Translations under genes and position numbers: made by a program
Notes under the pieces: model-generated
Told to the model about the DNA's origin: nothing
Database searches by the model: none
Seen by the model: the letters and a program-made list of their open reading frames with translations, nothing else
Assembly: GCF_900215335.1 (NCBI RefSeq)
Contig: NZ_OCMT01000001.1
Span: forward strand, 1,116,001-1,180,000
Reading direction: 5' to 3'
Origin: Pedobacter xixiisoli
GTDB lineage: Bacteria; Bacteroidota; Bacteroidia; Sphingobacteriales; Sphingobacteriaceae
DNA: 64,000 bases
In this document: one piece after another, positions 34,257 to 43,993 of the stretch
Layout of the letters: every line of letters begins with the position of its first letter
Position numbering within the stretch: the stretch's first letter is position 1

Positions 34257-35567
34257 ATGAAATTTAAAGTCTATTATTCTCTGTTTCTTATTTGTGCGCT
34301 TCAGGCATGTAAAAGTGGGCCTTTTAATTTACTTAAACCTGCATCGCCACATCAACAATATGAAAGGAAGCTGGTAAATGCTGGACTAAATCAAAACGTA
34401 ATGGGTGCACAATGGATCAATAAAGCAAATACTTTATTGCAAAATTACGTTAGCATCAAATTACCATACAAAGAGACTGGATATTTTGCAGCAGATAAAA
34501 TTGAAGGTGCCAGTTTTAAATTTAGTCTACAGCGTGGACAGCTACTTACTGTAAAATTGAATAAGCAATCCGTAAATAGCTTCTCTATCTACATGGATAT
34601 TTGGGAACAGAAAGATAATGGAGAATTGAAAGTTCTCGCTTTTGCAGATAGTATTGGAAATGATTTGCAGTTAGAAGCTAAAAATACTGGAGATTACTAT
34701 TTACGTTTACAACCTGAACTCTTGGTTGGAGGTTCTTATACGTTGGAACTCAATATCGGTCCTTCTTTAGGTTATCCTTTAAAAGCGGTAAATAGAAAAC
34801 AGATTCAAAGCTTTTTCGGTGTGGGTAGAGATAATGATACTCGTAGACATGAAGGAATCGATATTTTTTCATCTTTTAGAACGCCTGTAATTGCCGTTGC
34901 TGATGGTACGGTGACAAGAGTGAACGAAAATAACTTAGGTGGAAAAGTAGTTTGGTTTAGACATAATAATAAGGATTACACTTTATATTATGCACATTTA
35001 GATGAACAGACCGCTACTACGGGGCAAGAAGTTTTGATAGGAGATACGTTAGGTTTAATGGGAAATACAGGTAATGCTAAAAATACGCCTCCACATTTGC
35101 ATTTCGGTATTTATACCAGCGAGGGTGCAGTAGATCCATTGCCATTCGTAGACCCTTTAATACCCCCATTGCCAAGTATCAAAAGCGATATTGCAAAACT
35201 AAATACAACACTACGTACTGTAAATAGAGCTATAGAGATTTCAGATAACCAACAGTTCATCAACCCAGAAAAGTTGAAGCAAAATACCATAGTTCGAGTA
35301 TTGGCGGCTAGCAATACTTTTTATAAAGTAGAATTGCCCAATGGGAAATCTGGTTATATAGCTAATAAATCATTGGTAGAGACTAAATCGCTATCAACTA
35401 GAAAAATATCCAGCGTGATGCAAAATTTATTGGATAGCCCAAATTTAGCAGCTGGCGTAAAAGCTAATTTAGTTATTGGCCAAACAGTAAACGTGATGGG
35501 TGTTTTTGAAGATTTTCAATTGGTTAGTACTACCGGGGGAGAAGTAGGGTGGTTAAGTTTAAAATAA
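34257..35567 (+). CDS. M23-family peptidase lipoprotein with SH3 domain
   Basis: The 436-residue protein is a lipoprotein (lipobox LQAC, Cys18). An N-terminal region of about 160 residues precedes the M23 metallopeptidase domain with zinc ligands in RHEGIDIF and in PPHLHFGIY. One or two C-terminal SH3-like repeats follow (about 335-436; TIVRVLAASNTFYKVELPNGKSGYI and VGWLSLK). M23 enzymes cut peptidoglycan cross-links, and SH3b domains bind the wall. It lies seven bases after the lipid kinase gene, probably in the same transcript. Confidence 0.9.
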   Translation: MKFKVYYSLFLICALQACKSGPFNLLKPASPHQQYERKLVNAGLNQNVMGAQWINKANTLLQNYVSIKLPYKETGYFAADKIEGASFKFSLQRGQLLTVKLNKQSVNSFSIYMDIWEQKDNGELKVLAFADSIGNDLQLEAKNTGDYYLRLQPELLVGGSYTLELNIGPSLGYPLKAVNRKQIQSFFGVGRDNDTRRHEGIDIFSSFRTPVIAVADGTVTRVNENNLGGKVVWFRHNNKDYTLYYAHLDEQTATTGQEVLIGDTLGLMGNTGNAKNTPPHLHFGIYTSEGAVDPLPFVDPLIPPLPSIKSDIAKLNTTLRTVNRAIEISDNQQFINPEKLKQNTIVRVLAASNTFYKVELPNGKSGYIANKSLVETKSLSTRKISSVMQNLLDSPNLAAGVKANLVIGQTVNVMGVFEDFQLVSTTGGEVGWLSLK

Positions 35568-35619
35568 GCTAAAAACTAGTGTGGCATTGGTAATATTGCA
35601 AAAACCTGCAAAAACAAGT

Positions 35620-35654
35620 ATAATCAATTATGTTTTTTAGGAGTTGTTGATTAT
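35620..35654. promoter_or_regulatory. Inverted repeat upstream of the NamZ-like gene
   Basis: ATAATCAA (35620-35627) is repeated inverted at 35647-35654 with a 19-base spacer, 28 bases before the ATG. A nearby direct repeat is TGCAAAAAC. It may be an operator or chance in AT-rich DNA. Confidence 0.3.
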
Positions 35655-35681
35655 CTTTATCATTCAATCAAATAAATAACC

Positions 35682-36896
35682 ATGAAATTGTTGCCCCTAT
35701 TAGCTATTACGGCATTGCTATTCTGTTGTTCGCCAAAAATTAAGGCAACAAACACCGACACCGTTAAATCAAACATAAAAACTGGAGCAGAACAAACTGA
35801 ACTTTATCTTCCGTTGCTAAAAGGTAAAAAGGTAGCCATACTGGCCAATCAGACCTCTATTATTGGCAAAGCTCATTTGGTAGATAGCTTACAGAAACTT
35901 GGAGTAAATATTGTAAAAGTATTTGGTCCTGAACATGGTTTTAGAGGAAATGCAAGTGCAGGCGCAAAAGTTTCTGATGAGGTTGATCAACGTACAGGTA
36001 TTCCTATTATTTCATTATATGGCAAAAAGAACAAACCAAGTGCAGCAGATTTAGCTGATGTAGATATTTTAATTTATGATCTGCAAGACGTTGGCGTTCG
36101 TTTTTATACCAATATCAATGCTTTATCTCGTTTAATGGAAGCTTGTGAAGCCAGCAAGAAGACGCTTTTAATTTTAGATCGTCCTAATCCAAATGCCTAT
36201 TTAATTGATGGACCGATTTTAGACATGAAATACAAATCGGGTATTGGAATGTTTCCTATACCGATGTCGCACGGTTTAACTGTTGCTGAATTTGCTCAAA
36301 TGGCAAATGGCGAAGGATGGCTAACGAATAAAGTTAAAGCAGATTTAAAGATTATACCAGTAGCAAATTATACGCATGATACCCCATACACCTTGCCAGT
36401 TCCACCATCACCAAATTTAAATACGCAGCAAGCTATTTTGTTGTATCCAAGCGTATGTATGTTTGAAGGAGTTTATGTAAATCATGGTAGAGGAACATAT
36501 AACCCATTCACCATTTTAGGTAGTCCAGCATACAAAGGCATTTATAGCTTCAGTTTTACACCGAAAAGTATAAAGGGCATGGCCGAAAGTCCAATTTTTA
36601 TGGACGAAATTTGTTACGGTATCGACTTACGTAATTACGATACAGATAAATTAATAAAAAGCAAGAAGATCAATTTTAGCTGGATTATGGAGCTTTATAA
36701 AGCGCATCCTAAAAAAGAACAGTTTTTTGAGTCTAAGTTCAGCAACCAAATGAACAACATTGAAATTCAAATTGGTCGTGGTGATTTTAGACAGCAGATT
36801 ATTGATGGCGTGCCTATTGAAACGATACGAGCAGGCTGGGAGCCAGGATTAAAAGCTTATAAAGAGATGAGAAAAAAGTATTTGCTTTATCCTTAA
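35682..36896 (+). CDS. NamZ-like exo-beta-N-acetylmuramidase (DUF1343)
   Basis: The 404-residue protein is a predicted lipoprotein (LLFCC lipobox, Cys15 or Cys16). It belongs to DUF1343, now known as the NamZ/GH171 family, which removes N-acetylmuramic acid from the ends of peptidoglycan chains. Family blocks seen are LANQTSII, VFGPEHGFRG, ILIYDLQDVGVRFYT and LDRPNPN. Together with the M23 peptidase just upstream it suggests a peptidoglycan turnover or recycling module. A perfect 14-bp terminator follows, shared with the convergent serine hydrolase gene. Confidence 0.88.
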   Translation: MKLLPLLAITALLFCCSPKIKATNTDTVKSNIKTGAEQTELYLPLLKGKKVAILANQTSIIGKAHLVDSLQKLGVNIVKVFGPEHGFRGNASAGAKVSDEVDQRTGIPIISLYGKKNKPSAADLADVDILIYDLQDVGVRFYTNINALSRLMEACEASKKTLLILDRPNPNAYLIDGPILDMKYKSGIGMFPIPMSHGLTVAEFAQMANGEGWLTNKVKADLKIIPVANYTHDTPYTLPVPPSPNLNTQQAILLYPSVCMFEGVYVNHGRGTYNPFTILGSPAYKGIYSFSFTPKSIKGMAESPIFMDEICYGIDLRNYDTDKLIKSKKINFSWIMELYKAHPKKEQFFESKFSNQMNNIEIQIGRGDFRQQIIDGVPIETIRAGWEPGLKAYKEMRKKYLLYP

Positions 36897-36916
36897 GGAT
36901 TATTAAGACTATACTA

Positions 36917-36952
36917 TTAAAAAGACATTCAGAATTTTGAATGTCTTTTTAA
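36917..36952. terminator. Bidirectional terminator between namZ-like and serine hydrolase genes
   Basis: Perfect 14-bp arms (36917-36930 with 36939-36952) enclose an 8-base loop, with A-run and T-run flanks. The right arm overlaps the stop codon of the convergent hydrolase gene. Confidence 0.88.
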
Positions 36953-38019
36953 TTTACTCTCAATTTTTCAATTACGATTTTAGCAATATCTCTCGTTACT
37001 TGAGTTGGCGAATTACAGTCGCAATTTGTTAGGCCAACTACATAAATATCTTTGCTAGGGATATAAACTCCCATGGTTTTAAATCCGAAAACACTACCTC
37101 CATGTTCTCTAGTTGAAATACCATTGATGTTTAGCAAATGCCAACCGTAACCGTAGTCTACAACATCACCGTTGTTTAAATTTGATTTTGTAAATGCCTT
37201 CTTGACAGAACTCGATTTTAATAGAAGGTTTTGATTTAATGCATTTTGCCATTTCTGCATATCCTCCAACGTGGACATTAACGAACCCGAAGCATAAGGA
37301 ATGTTAAAACTAATCTTTGTTCTGTTTACGTATTGATTTGATTTTTTCTGATAGCCATAAGCTCTATTTGGAATAATGGCGATATCACTTGCGTAGCGAG
37401 AATGCTGCATTCCTACTTTAGCGAAAATATTCTTTTGAATATAATCTTGATAGCTTTCTTTAGCAACTAATTCTATGATGTAACCTAAAAGTGCATATCC
37501 AGAATTGTTGTATTCAAATTTTTCCCCAGGTTGGAAATCTACAGGCTCATTTTTGAAGAAATCTACCAATTCCTTTGGCGATAAATCTTTTTGAGCAATT
37601 TGAGAGAGCGACTTCATTTTAGTAAAATCCTTGATTCCAGAAGTATGATTTAATAACTGATGGATGGTTATGTTTTTACCATTTGGATAGTCTGGAATAA
37701 ATTTTGAAATTGGATCTTTTGTTGAAAGCTTGCCATTCTCTTCTAGCATCAAAATACCAATAGCTGTAAATTGTTTGGTAATTGATCCTAACTGGAAAAT
37801 ATTTGATGTATTCATAGCTACATTTAACTCAAGATTTGCTTTCCCAAAAGCTTTCTGGTAAATTGATTTACCAGCTTTGGAAACCATAAAAGCTCCACCT
37901 GGACCATTTGTATCGGTAAATACATTCGATAATAGACTATCTATTTTTTTATCTAGGTTTTGAGCGAAGACTACTACTTGAATAAGAAGAAATAAAGAAG
38001 TTAATATGATTTTTTTCAT
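36949..38019 (-). CDS. Secreted serine hydrolase, class C beta-lactamase fold
   Basis: The 356-residue protein has a signal peptide (MKKIILTSLFLLIQVVVFAQ). The penicillin-binding-protein motifs are SITK (Ser79, Lys82), YNN (Tyr170, Asn172) and HGG (EHGGSVFG). This identifies the serine beta-lactamase-like fold (AmpC/PBP4*/esterase EstB group); many members are esterases or D-aminopeptidases rather than true beta-lactamases. ATG at 38019 is preferred to the TTG at 38037, because it places the signal peptide at the N-terminus. It stands alone. Confidence 0.88.
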   Translation of the reverse strand: MKKIILTSLFLLIQVVVFAQNLDKKIDSLLSNVFTDTNGPGGAFMVSKAGKSIYQKAFGKANLELNVAMNTSNIFQLGSITKQFTAIGILMLEENGKLSTKDPISKFIPDYPNGKNITIHQLLNHTSGIKDFTKMKSLSQIAQKDLSPKELVDFFKNEPVDFQPGEKFEYNNSGYALLGYIIELVAKESYQDYIQKNIFAKVGMQHSRYASDIAIIPNRAYGYQKKSNQYVNRTKISFNIPYASGSLMSTLEDMQKWQNALNQNLLLKSSSVKKAFTKSNLNNGDVVDYGYGWHLLNINGISTREHGGSVFGFKTMGVYIPSKDIYVVGLTNCDCNSPTQVTRDIAKIVIEKLRVN

Positions 38020-38127
38020 TGAAGTTATTGTTTCCAATAGGACGCAATAAGTTTGTAAGTGGTTACAGGCCTTTCGTTAATCTTGTGAGTTTATGGCAAT
38101 GCCTTGAGTATAATAAACCTGATGGAA

Positions 38128-38190
38128 GCGAGCACGTAGTGGCAAACCTGTGTGTTTGCCCGAAGTAAAGCGGATAGCAGGGCAAACGTT
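38128..38190. repeat. Structured intergenic repeat with competing hairpins
   Basis: GGCAAAC at 38141-38147, GTTTGCC at 38154-38160 and GGCAAAC at 38181-38187 can pair in two mutually exclusive ways: a 7-bp stem with a 6-base loop, or an 8-bp stem with a longer loop. The embedded GAAGTAAAGCGGATAGCAGG is the kind of string I have seen repeated between genes in Bacteroidota. It lies upstream of the serine hydrolase start. Confidence 0.6.
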
Positions 38191-38223
38191 AAAATGAAAT
38201 GCTATAATTGCTTTTCAAATAAA

Positions 38224-38251
38224 AATAGCCCGAACATTTGTCCGAGCTATT
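38224..38251 (-). terminator. Terminator downstream of gcvP
   Basis: On the minus strand a 13-bp stem with two G-U pairs folds from 38251 to 38224 with a two-base apex and is followed by five T residues. It lies about 50 bases after the gcvP stop codon. Confidence 0.8.
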
Positions 38252-38267
38252 GAGTGTTTTTGTTTAT

Positions 38268-38294
38268 GAGATCCTTCGACAAGCTCAGGATGAC
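38268..38294. repeat. Short interspersed repeat (TCCTTCGACAAGCTCAGGA)
   Basis: The imperfect palindrome TCCTTCGACAAGCTCAGGA followed by TGAC is a member of a short repeat family I recognise from many bacterial genomes. It lies between the gcvP stop codon and its terminator. Confidence 0.7.
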
Positions 38295-38299
38295 AAAGT

Positions 38300-41179
38300 T
38301 TAAGCCATCGCTTCTTCTTCCATATAACTTTCTAACGGAGGGCAAGCACAAATCAAAGAGCGGTCTCCATGACTATCGTTTACCCTACCCACCGAAGGCC
38401 AGAATTTGTAAGCAGCTACATAAGGCAATGGGAAAGCAGCTGTTTGACGGCTATATGAATGCTCCCAATCGTTTCCAGTGACTACGGCAGCAGTGTGTGG
38501 GGCATTTTTCAATGGATTATCTACTTTGTCTAAGCTTCCGTTTTCTACTTCAGTAATTTCGCTCCTAATAGCAATTAAAGCATCGCAGAAACGGTCTAAC
38601 TCGTGCTTAGGTTCACTTTCTGTAGGCTCAACCATTAAGGTTCCAGCGACTGGGAAAGAAACGGTAGGAGCGTGGAAACCATAATCCATTAAACGTTTTG
38701 CGATATCAACTACCTCGATACCGAAGTTTTTGAAACCACGACAATCTAAAATCATCTCGTGCGCACAACGACCATTTGCACCAGCATATAAAACAGGGAA
38801 GTGTTGCTCTAAACGAGCTTTCATATAGTTGGCGTTTAAAATCGCATATTTAGTAGCATTAGTTAAGCCTACAGCGCCCATCATAGCGATGTAAGCGTGA
38901 GAAATTAACAAGATGCTAGCCGAACCCCAAGGTGCAGAAGACACTGCTGGGATAGATTTTCCTTTTTCGATATCAACAACAGCATGACCAGGTAAGTAAG
39001 GAACTAAGTGTGCTGCCACACCAATTGGACCCATACCAGGACCACCGCCACCGTGAGGGATACAGAAAGTCTTGTGTAAGTTCAAGTGACAAACATCGGC
39101 ACCGATATTAGCAGGACTAGTTAAGCCAACTTGTGCATTCATGTTGGCACCATCCATGTAAACCTGTCCACCATTTTCGTGGATTACTTTACAAATTTCG
39201 ATGATACTTTCTTCGAACACACCGTGAGTAGAAGGGTAAGTTACCATTAAACAAGAAAGATTTTCTGCGTGTTCTGCAGCTTTTGCTTTCAAATCTTCTA
39301 CATCAATTTCACCTTTATCGGTAGATTTAACGACAACGATTTTCATTCCAGCCATTGCTGCCGAAGCAGGGTTGGTACCATGCGCCGAAGCAGGAATTAA
39401 AGCAATATTTCTGTGATGATCGCCACGATCTTGATGATAAGCTCTAATTACCATCAGGCCAGCATACTCACCTTGCGCACCAGCATTTGGCTGTAAACTC
39501 ATTGCAGCAAAACCAGTGATTTCACTTAACCATTTATCTAACTCATCAAAAACAGTATAGTAACCTAATACTTGATCGCTAGGAGCAAAAGGATGCACCT
39601 TTCCAAACTCTGGCCAAGTTACAGGGATCATCTCTGTAGTAGCATTTAATTTCATGGTGCATGAACCTAATGCAATCATTGAGTGACAAAGTGATAAATC
39701 TTTAGTTTCTAATGATTTGATATAGCGCAACATCTCATGCTCTGAGTGGTGCGAGTTAAATACTGGGTGTGTTAAATATTCAGAAGTACGTTGTAATTCA
39801 GTTGGAACTGTAGTATTTACATTATCAACCACCACTACACTATCAGTTGAAATAGCTTTTACTTTAGAGAAGATACGAACGATTAAACTTACGTCTTCAA
39901 AGTTAGTAGTTTCGTCTAAAGAGATAGTCGCTTTAGTGCCTTGGTAGTTTAAGTTGATGTTATTGTCTAAACAATCTTTGTGGATAGCACCTTTTAAATC
40001 AGCTAATTCAACTTCAATGGTATCGAAATAAGCTTGATTGCTAACTTGGTAACCAATTGCTTTTAAAGATTCTGCTAACGAAACGGTTAAACCATGTGTG
40101 CGTTCAGCGATCAGTTTTAAGCCTTTTGGACCGTGATAAGCAGCGTAAAAGCCTGCCATAATAGCCAACAAAGCTTGTGCGGTACAAATATTTGAAGTGG
40201 CTTTATCTCTACGAATGTGTTGCTCACGAGTTTGCAAAGCCATACGCAAAGCATAGTTATCGTTACTATCGATAGTTACACCGATAATACGACCTGGGAT
40301 TGAACGCTTGTATTCATCTTTAGTAGCGAAGAAAGCAGCGTGTGGACCACCAAATCCCATTGGAATACCAAAACGTTGTGTGGTACCTACTACTACATCA
40401 GCGCCCCATTCTCCTGGAGGAGTTAATAAGGTTAAGCTCAATAAATCTGCAATTACCGTTAACTTCACATTTTGTGCGTGTAATGCAGTAGCTAAATTGC
40501 TGTAATTATAAACTTCGCCATTTCCTGCTGGATATTGTACAATAGCACCGAAAAATTCAGTCGTAGGCTCGAAGGTTTCGTGGTTGCCAATTACTAATTC
40601 AATACCGAACGGATTAGCTCTAGTTTTTAGAATATCAATAGTTTGAGCGAAGATGGCTTCAGAAACAAAATACTTATTACCTTGCTCTTTTTTGCGTAAA
40701 CTGTATTGCATAAACATTGCCTCAGCTGCTGCTGTACCTTCATCTAGCAAAGAAGCATTGGCAATCTCCATTCCTGTTAGGTCAATTACCATGGTTTGGA
40801 AATTCAATAAAGCCTGTAAACGACCTTGTGCGATTTCTGCTTGGTAAGGCGTATATTGCGTGTACCATCCTGGGTTTTCGAATACGTTACGTAAAATTAC
40901 ACCAGGAGTGATGTTATCATAATATCCTTGTCCGATATAAGATTTGAAAACCTTATTTAAAGAAGCCGTCTGCTTCAAGCTAGTTAAGTAATCAACTTCA
41001 GATTTTGCTGCTGGTAAATTTAAACCTTGCTTTAACCTAATAGTTGCAGGAACCGTTTGCTCAATTAATTCGTCGATAGAATTAACACCTACAGTTTCTA
41101 ACATCGCCTTAGTATCGGCCTCATTTGGCGCAATATGACGGTCTTTAAAGTTCTCTTGATAATGGATGTTTAAGCTCAT
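38300..41179 (-). CDS. gcvP: Glycine dehydrogenase (decarboxylating), P-protein
   Basis: The 959-residue protein is the full-length P-protein of the glycine cleavage system, which decarboxylates glycine using pyridoxal phosphate. The N-terminus RHIAP and the PLP lysine in [16 protein letters not shown] are characteristic. The two homologous halves (about 1-440 and 450-959) are fused, as in most aerobic bacteria. GcvT and GcvH are not in the window. A -7 box lies upstream; no glycine riboswitch is apparent in the 162-base upstream region. Confidence 0.97.
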   Translation of the reverse strand: MSLNIHYQENFKDRHIAPNEADTKAMLETVGVNSIDELIEQTVPATIRLKQGLNLPAAKSEVDYLTSLKQTASLNKVFKSYIGQGYYDNITPGVILRNVFENPGWYTQYTPYQAEIAQGRLQALLNFQTMVIDLTGMEIANASLLDEGTAAAEAMFMQYSLRKKEQGNKYFVSEAIFAQTIDILKTRANPFGIELVIGNHETFEPTTEFFGAIVQYPAGNGEVYNYSNLATALHAQNVKLTVIADLLSLTLLTPPGEWGADVVVGTTQRFGIPMGFGGPHAAFFATKDEYKRSIPGRIIGVTIDSNDNYALRMALQTREQHIRRDKATSNICTAQALLAIMAGFYAAYHGPKGLKLIAERTHGLTVSLAESLKAIGYQVSNQAYFDTIEVELADLKGAIHKDCLDNNINLNYQGTKATISLDETTNFEDVSLIVRIFSKVKAISTDSVVVVDNVNTTVPTELQRTSEYLTHPVFNSHHSEHEMLRYIKSLETKDLSLCHSMIALGSCTMKLNATTEMIPVTWPEFGKVHPFAPSDQVLGYYTVFDELDKWLSEITGFAAMSLQPNAGAQGEYAGLMVIRAYHQDRGDHHRNIALIPASAHGTNPASAAMAGMKIVVVKSTDKGEIDVEDLKAKAAEHAENLSCLMVTYPSTHGVFEESIIEICKVIHENGGQVYMDGANMNAQVGLTSPANIGADVCHLNLHKTFCIPHGGGGPGMGPIGVAAHLVPYLPGHAVVDIEKGKSIPAVSSAPWGSASILLISHAYIAMMGAVGLTNATKYAILNANYMKARLEQHFPVLYAGANGRCAHEMILDCRGFKNFGIEVVDIAKRLMDYGFHAPTVSFPVAGTLMVEPTESEPKHELDRFCDALIAIRSEITEVENGSLDKVDNPLKNAPHTAAVVTGNDWEHSYSRQTAAFPLPYVAAYKFWPSVGRVNDSHGDRSLICACPPLESYMEEEAMA

Positions 41180-41203
41180 TGAATGCTAGCATTTTTAATG
41201 CCG

Positions 41204-41248
41204 CAAAGGTAAGAATTTTAAAGGAGATATTATCGTAACAAAATCTCC
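41204..41248 (-). promoter_or_regulatory. gcvP promoter region: -7 box and inverted repeat
   Basis: TACCTTTG (minus strand, 41204-41211) fits the Bacteroidota -7 consensus and would give a leader of about 18 bases. The inverted repeat GGAGAT (41223-41228) and ATCTCC (41243-41248) lies over the expected -33 region and could bind a regulator. Confidence 0.45.
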
Positions 41249-41341
41249 ATAAAACTCATATTTGAGCTGATAAAATCTATCGTTTTTGTAGTTTAAAGAT
41301 AGGTTTATGTATCAGTTTGTTATTATTTTCGGAGTAAAGAT

Positions 41342-42418
41342 TTATCCTCCGATAAAACTAATAGCGATAATAACAATGAAACAAAGCGTTAATAGCATAC
41401 TATAACAAAAACTTAAGAAGAAATACTTCAATAAGGTAATCCATCTAGTACTGCCATAAAATGTCCTAAGCGATCTGTAGATGTACCATGTTACGTAAAT
41501 CAGACCGGCAAATTCTATCCAATCACTAATGTCTACTGCAAAACCAGTTAGCCAAATCAAACCTCTAACTAAAATGAAACTTAAAAAAATAGCAGAATGG
41601 GTATGAAATGAATAAATCAAATGTTCGTAGTAGAATCTATGCTTTCTAATATAAACAAGTTTTAAAATCAGCGCAAATAGAGGTAAGAGCAAGAACATCA
41701 TTTTTGGTATGTATTTAATTAGATCCTCGCCAAACTTTGCCATTGGATCTGGATAATTATTAAATTCGATACTTTTCTTGGTAAAATAATTGACAATGAA
41801 ATTATCACGCTTTGCTTTTGGTAGGGCACGTTGTTTTCTATCGTATTCCTCAACAGTTTTTTCGTCAGCGATAATCTTGCTATATTTTTTTTTCTTTTTT
41901 TTCGAAGTCTCGATGTGAACCGCCGAAGTGCCATTTTCGTTAATATCTTTCTCAACCTCTTTTAAAATACTATCCTTTTTATTCTTGCTAATCGGGATGT
42001 AATCTAATATTTGTTTGGCTTCTTTTAAAGAATTAGAAGTAAGCGTATCATTCTTTATTTTCTCGGTTATTTCTGCAGCTGCTTCGGCAGATTGTTCCTT
42101 TTTCTTATTTCCACTAAAAATAACGATGAAAAATACGATGCTGATAAAAATGTAAAGCTTGATAGGATGTAAGAATGAAGCTCTTTTACCCGCTACATAG
42201 TCAACAGTTAATTTACCTGGCTTAAAAAGCAATGGCTTAATGGTTCCGAAAAACTTATGCTCAAAGTGAAAATAATCTGCAATGGCATGAGAAATCATAT
42301 GCAATGCATCTTCTTTTAATTCAATGTTTTCTTGACCGCAATGTGGGCAGTAGGTTTCTTCTACATGATGACCACAGTTTAAACAATCTTTTTCTTTTCT
42401 AAGCTTAACGGATGACAT
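41342..42418 (-). CDS. DUF3667 membrane protein with N-terminal zinc ribbon
   Basis: The 358-residue protein opens with a zinc ribbon (CLNCGHHVEETYCPHCGQ, two CxxC pairs). A conserved DUF3667 stretch follows (HFEHKFFGTIKPLLFKPGKLTVDYVAGKR). Membrane helices are at about 85-105, 225-245, 265-285, 290-310 and 335-356, separated by a long charged loop with many lysines (about 110-215). Function is unknown; the family is common in Bacteroidota. The nucleoside symporter gene ends... upstream on the same strand with a 19-base gap, so cotranscription is likely. Confidence 0.82.
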   Translation of the reverse strand: MSSVKLRKEKDCLNCGHHVEETYCPHCGQENIELKEDALHMISHAIADYFHFEHKFFGTIKPLLFKPGKLTVDYVAGKRASFLHPIKLYIFISIVFFIVIFSGNKKKEQSAEAAAEITEKIKNDTLTSNSLKEAKQILDYIPISKNKKDSILKEVEKDINENGTSAVHIETSKKKKKKYSKIIADEKTVEEYDRKQRALPKAKRDNFIVNYFTKKSIEFNNYPDPMAKFGEDLIKYIPKMMFLLLPLFALILKLVYIRKHRFYYEHLIYSFHTHSAIFLSFILVRGLIWLTGFAVDISDWIEFAGLIYVTWYIYRSLRTFYGSTRWITLLKYFFLSFCYSMLLTLCFIVIIAISFIGG

Positions 42419-42437
42419 CTTCTAAAATGGAGAGGTA

Positions 42438-43823
42438 TTAATGACTGATTTTATTGATAGCTTCTTCTTCGGCACGGGTATGTTTATGCTTAAACATCAA
42501 TGCAAATAGAACGGTGATAACTAAGGCATAAAGTGCGAAACTCAACCAGATGTTGTGCCAATCTTTAACATCTAAAGCACGGCTTAAACTGCCATCTGCT
42601 AAAACATCGATGCCTTTATTGCCTAAAAATTTACGCAGGTGCTCGTTATTGATATCAGTATTAACTAAGTCTGCGGTAGATTTAATATCTGTGTAGAATT
42701 TGGTGAAATACTTGTCAATCATCCAACCAGATAACAAGCTACCTAAAATAGCACCAAAACCATTTGTCATCATCATAAACAAACCTTGTGCAGACGAACG
42801 TATTTTTGCTGTAGTTGAAGTTTCTACAAATAATGAACCTGAAATGTTAAAGAAATCGAATGCCATGCCGTACACGATACATGATAAGATAATCATCCAC
42901 AATCCACCGGCAGGGTCACCGTAAGCAAATAATCCGAAACGGAAAACCCAAGCTAACATCGAAATCACAATTACTTTTTTTATACCAAAGCGTTTCAAAA
43001 AGAATGGTATAGCTAAAATAAATAAGGTTTCAGATACTTGAGAGATAGAAATAATTAGTGTAGAATATTTTACAACCAATGAGTTGGCATAGATTGGAAA
43101 TAGTTTGAATTCATCTAAAAATACATCGCCGTAGGCATTTGTTAATTGTAACGCACCACCCAAAAACATAGAGAAAATGAAAAATAATGCCATTTTATAA
43201 TTGGCAAATAATTTAAACGCCTCTAAACCCAAACTTTCTACAAAGTTTGCCTTTTCAGATACCGACTTCGTTGGCAAACATTTTGGTAATGTAAATGAAT
43301 AAAATCCTAAAAGGATAGCGCCCACTCCGGCTATATAAAACTGGTTAGCACTTGCCTTACTACCTGTTAAGTTGGTTACCCACATGGCAACAATAAAACC
43401 AACTGTACCCCAAACACGTATAGGAGGAAAGCTTTTTACTACGTCAAATTCACTATTTTTTAAAGTAGTATAACTTATAGAGTTGCTTAATGCGATGGTT
43501 GGCATGTAAAAACACATCGCTAACAAGATAATCCAGAAAAAAGTATGCGGATTATCTACCTGCGGTAAATAAAACATCACACCTGCATATAAAAGATGCA
43601 AGACTGCGTAAAGCTTCTCCGCATTAATCCATTTATCGGCTAAAATACCTGTTATTGTAGGCATAAATAATGAAGCTATTCCCATCGTGGCGAATATGAT
43701 TCCGAAATGGGCTCCGTCCCACTGTTTGGTGCCAAACCAGTAATTGGCAATGGTAATTAACCAAGCAGCCCACACAAAAAACTGCATGAAACTCATGATG
43801 GTTAAGCGTAGCTTAATATTCAT
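42438..43823 (-). CDS. Nucleoside:proton symporter, MFS superfamily (NupG-like)
   Basis: The 461-residue protein has twelve predicted membrane helices. The N-terminus (MNIKLRLTIMSFMQFFVWAAWLITIANYWF) and the block around MPTITGILADKWINAEKLYAVLH match the Nuc_H_symport family PF03825, which takes up nucleosides such as xanthosine or uridine. A longer loop of about 45 residues sits before the last helix. The DUF3667 gene follows closely. The upstream side holds a CACAGAT inverted repeat shared as 3' flank by the nuclease gene. Confidence 0.86.
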   Translation of the reverse strand: MNIKLRLTIMSFMQFFVWAAWLITIANYWFGTKQWDGAHFGIIFATMGIASLFMPTITGILADKWINAEKLYAVLHLLYAGVMFYLPQVDNPHTFFWIILLAMCFYMPTIALSNSISYTTLKNSEFDVVKSFPPIRVWGTVGFIVAMWVTNLTGSKASANQFYIAGVGAILLGFYSFTLPKCLPTKSVSEKANFVESLGLEAFKLFANYKMALFFIFSMFLGGALQLTNAYGDVFLDEFKLFPIYANSLVVKYSTLIISISQVSETLFILAIPFFLKRFGIKKVIVISMLAWVFRFGLFAYGDPAGGLWMIILSCIVYGMAFDFFNISGSLFVETSTTAKIRSSAQGLFMMMTNGFGAILGSLLSGWMIDKYFTKFYTDIKSTADLVNTDINNEHLRKFLGNKGIDVLADGSLSRALDVKDWHNIWLSFALYALVITVLFALMFKHKHTRAEEEAINKISH

Positions 43824-43897
43824 AAATAATTTAAGTTGTGTTTAGTTAGTTTTGAAAGGTTTGAAGATAGGATTTTTTTATAAAATAATGAATTCTG

Positions 43898-43987
43898 CCA
43901 CAGATGCACAGATTTTTATTTCAAAAAAAATGGGAATCAACATTAAATTGAATTAAATACACTAAGCGCTGATTTGTGTATCTGTGG
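43898..43987. repeat. Dispersed CACAGAT inverted repeat, copy 4
   Basis: The longest copy: arms 43898-43914 (CCACAGATGCACAGATT) and 43971-43987 pair over 17 bases with three mismatches, around a 56-base spacer. It ends six bases from the stop codon of the minus-strand nuclease gene. Confidence 0.88.
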
Positions 43988-43993
43988 ATTATA

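Noticed and set aside
38254-38481. Open frame of 75 codons on the plus strand at the gcvP end.
   Set aside because: It runs through an interspersed repeat and then antisense to the gcvP coding region.
41180-41341. A glycine riboswitch upstream of gcvP.
   Set aside because: I see no tandem aptamer-like structure, and the -7 box leaves a leader of only about 18 bases.
23558-43987. The spaced CACAGAT repeats as a CRISPR array.
   Set aside because: Copies are thousands of bases apart, are inverted within each element, and have no cas genes.
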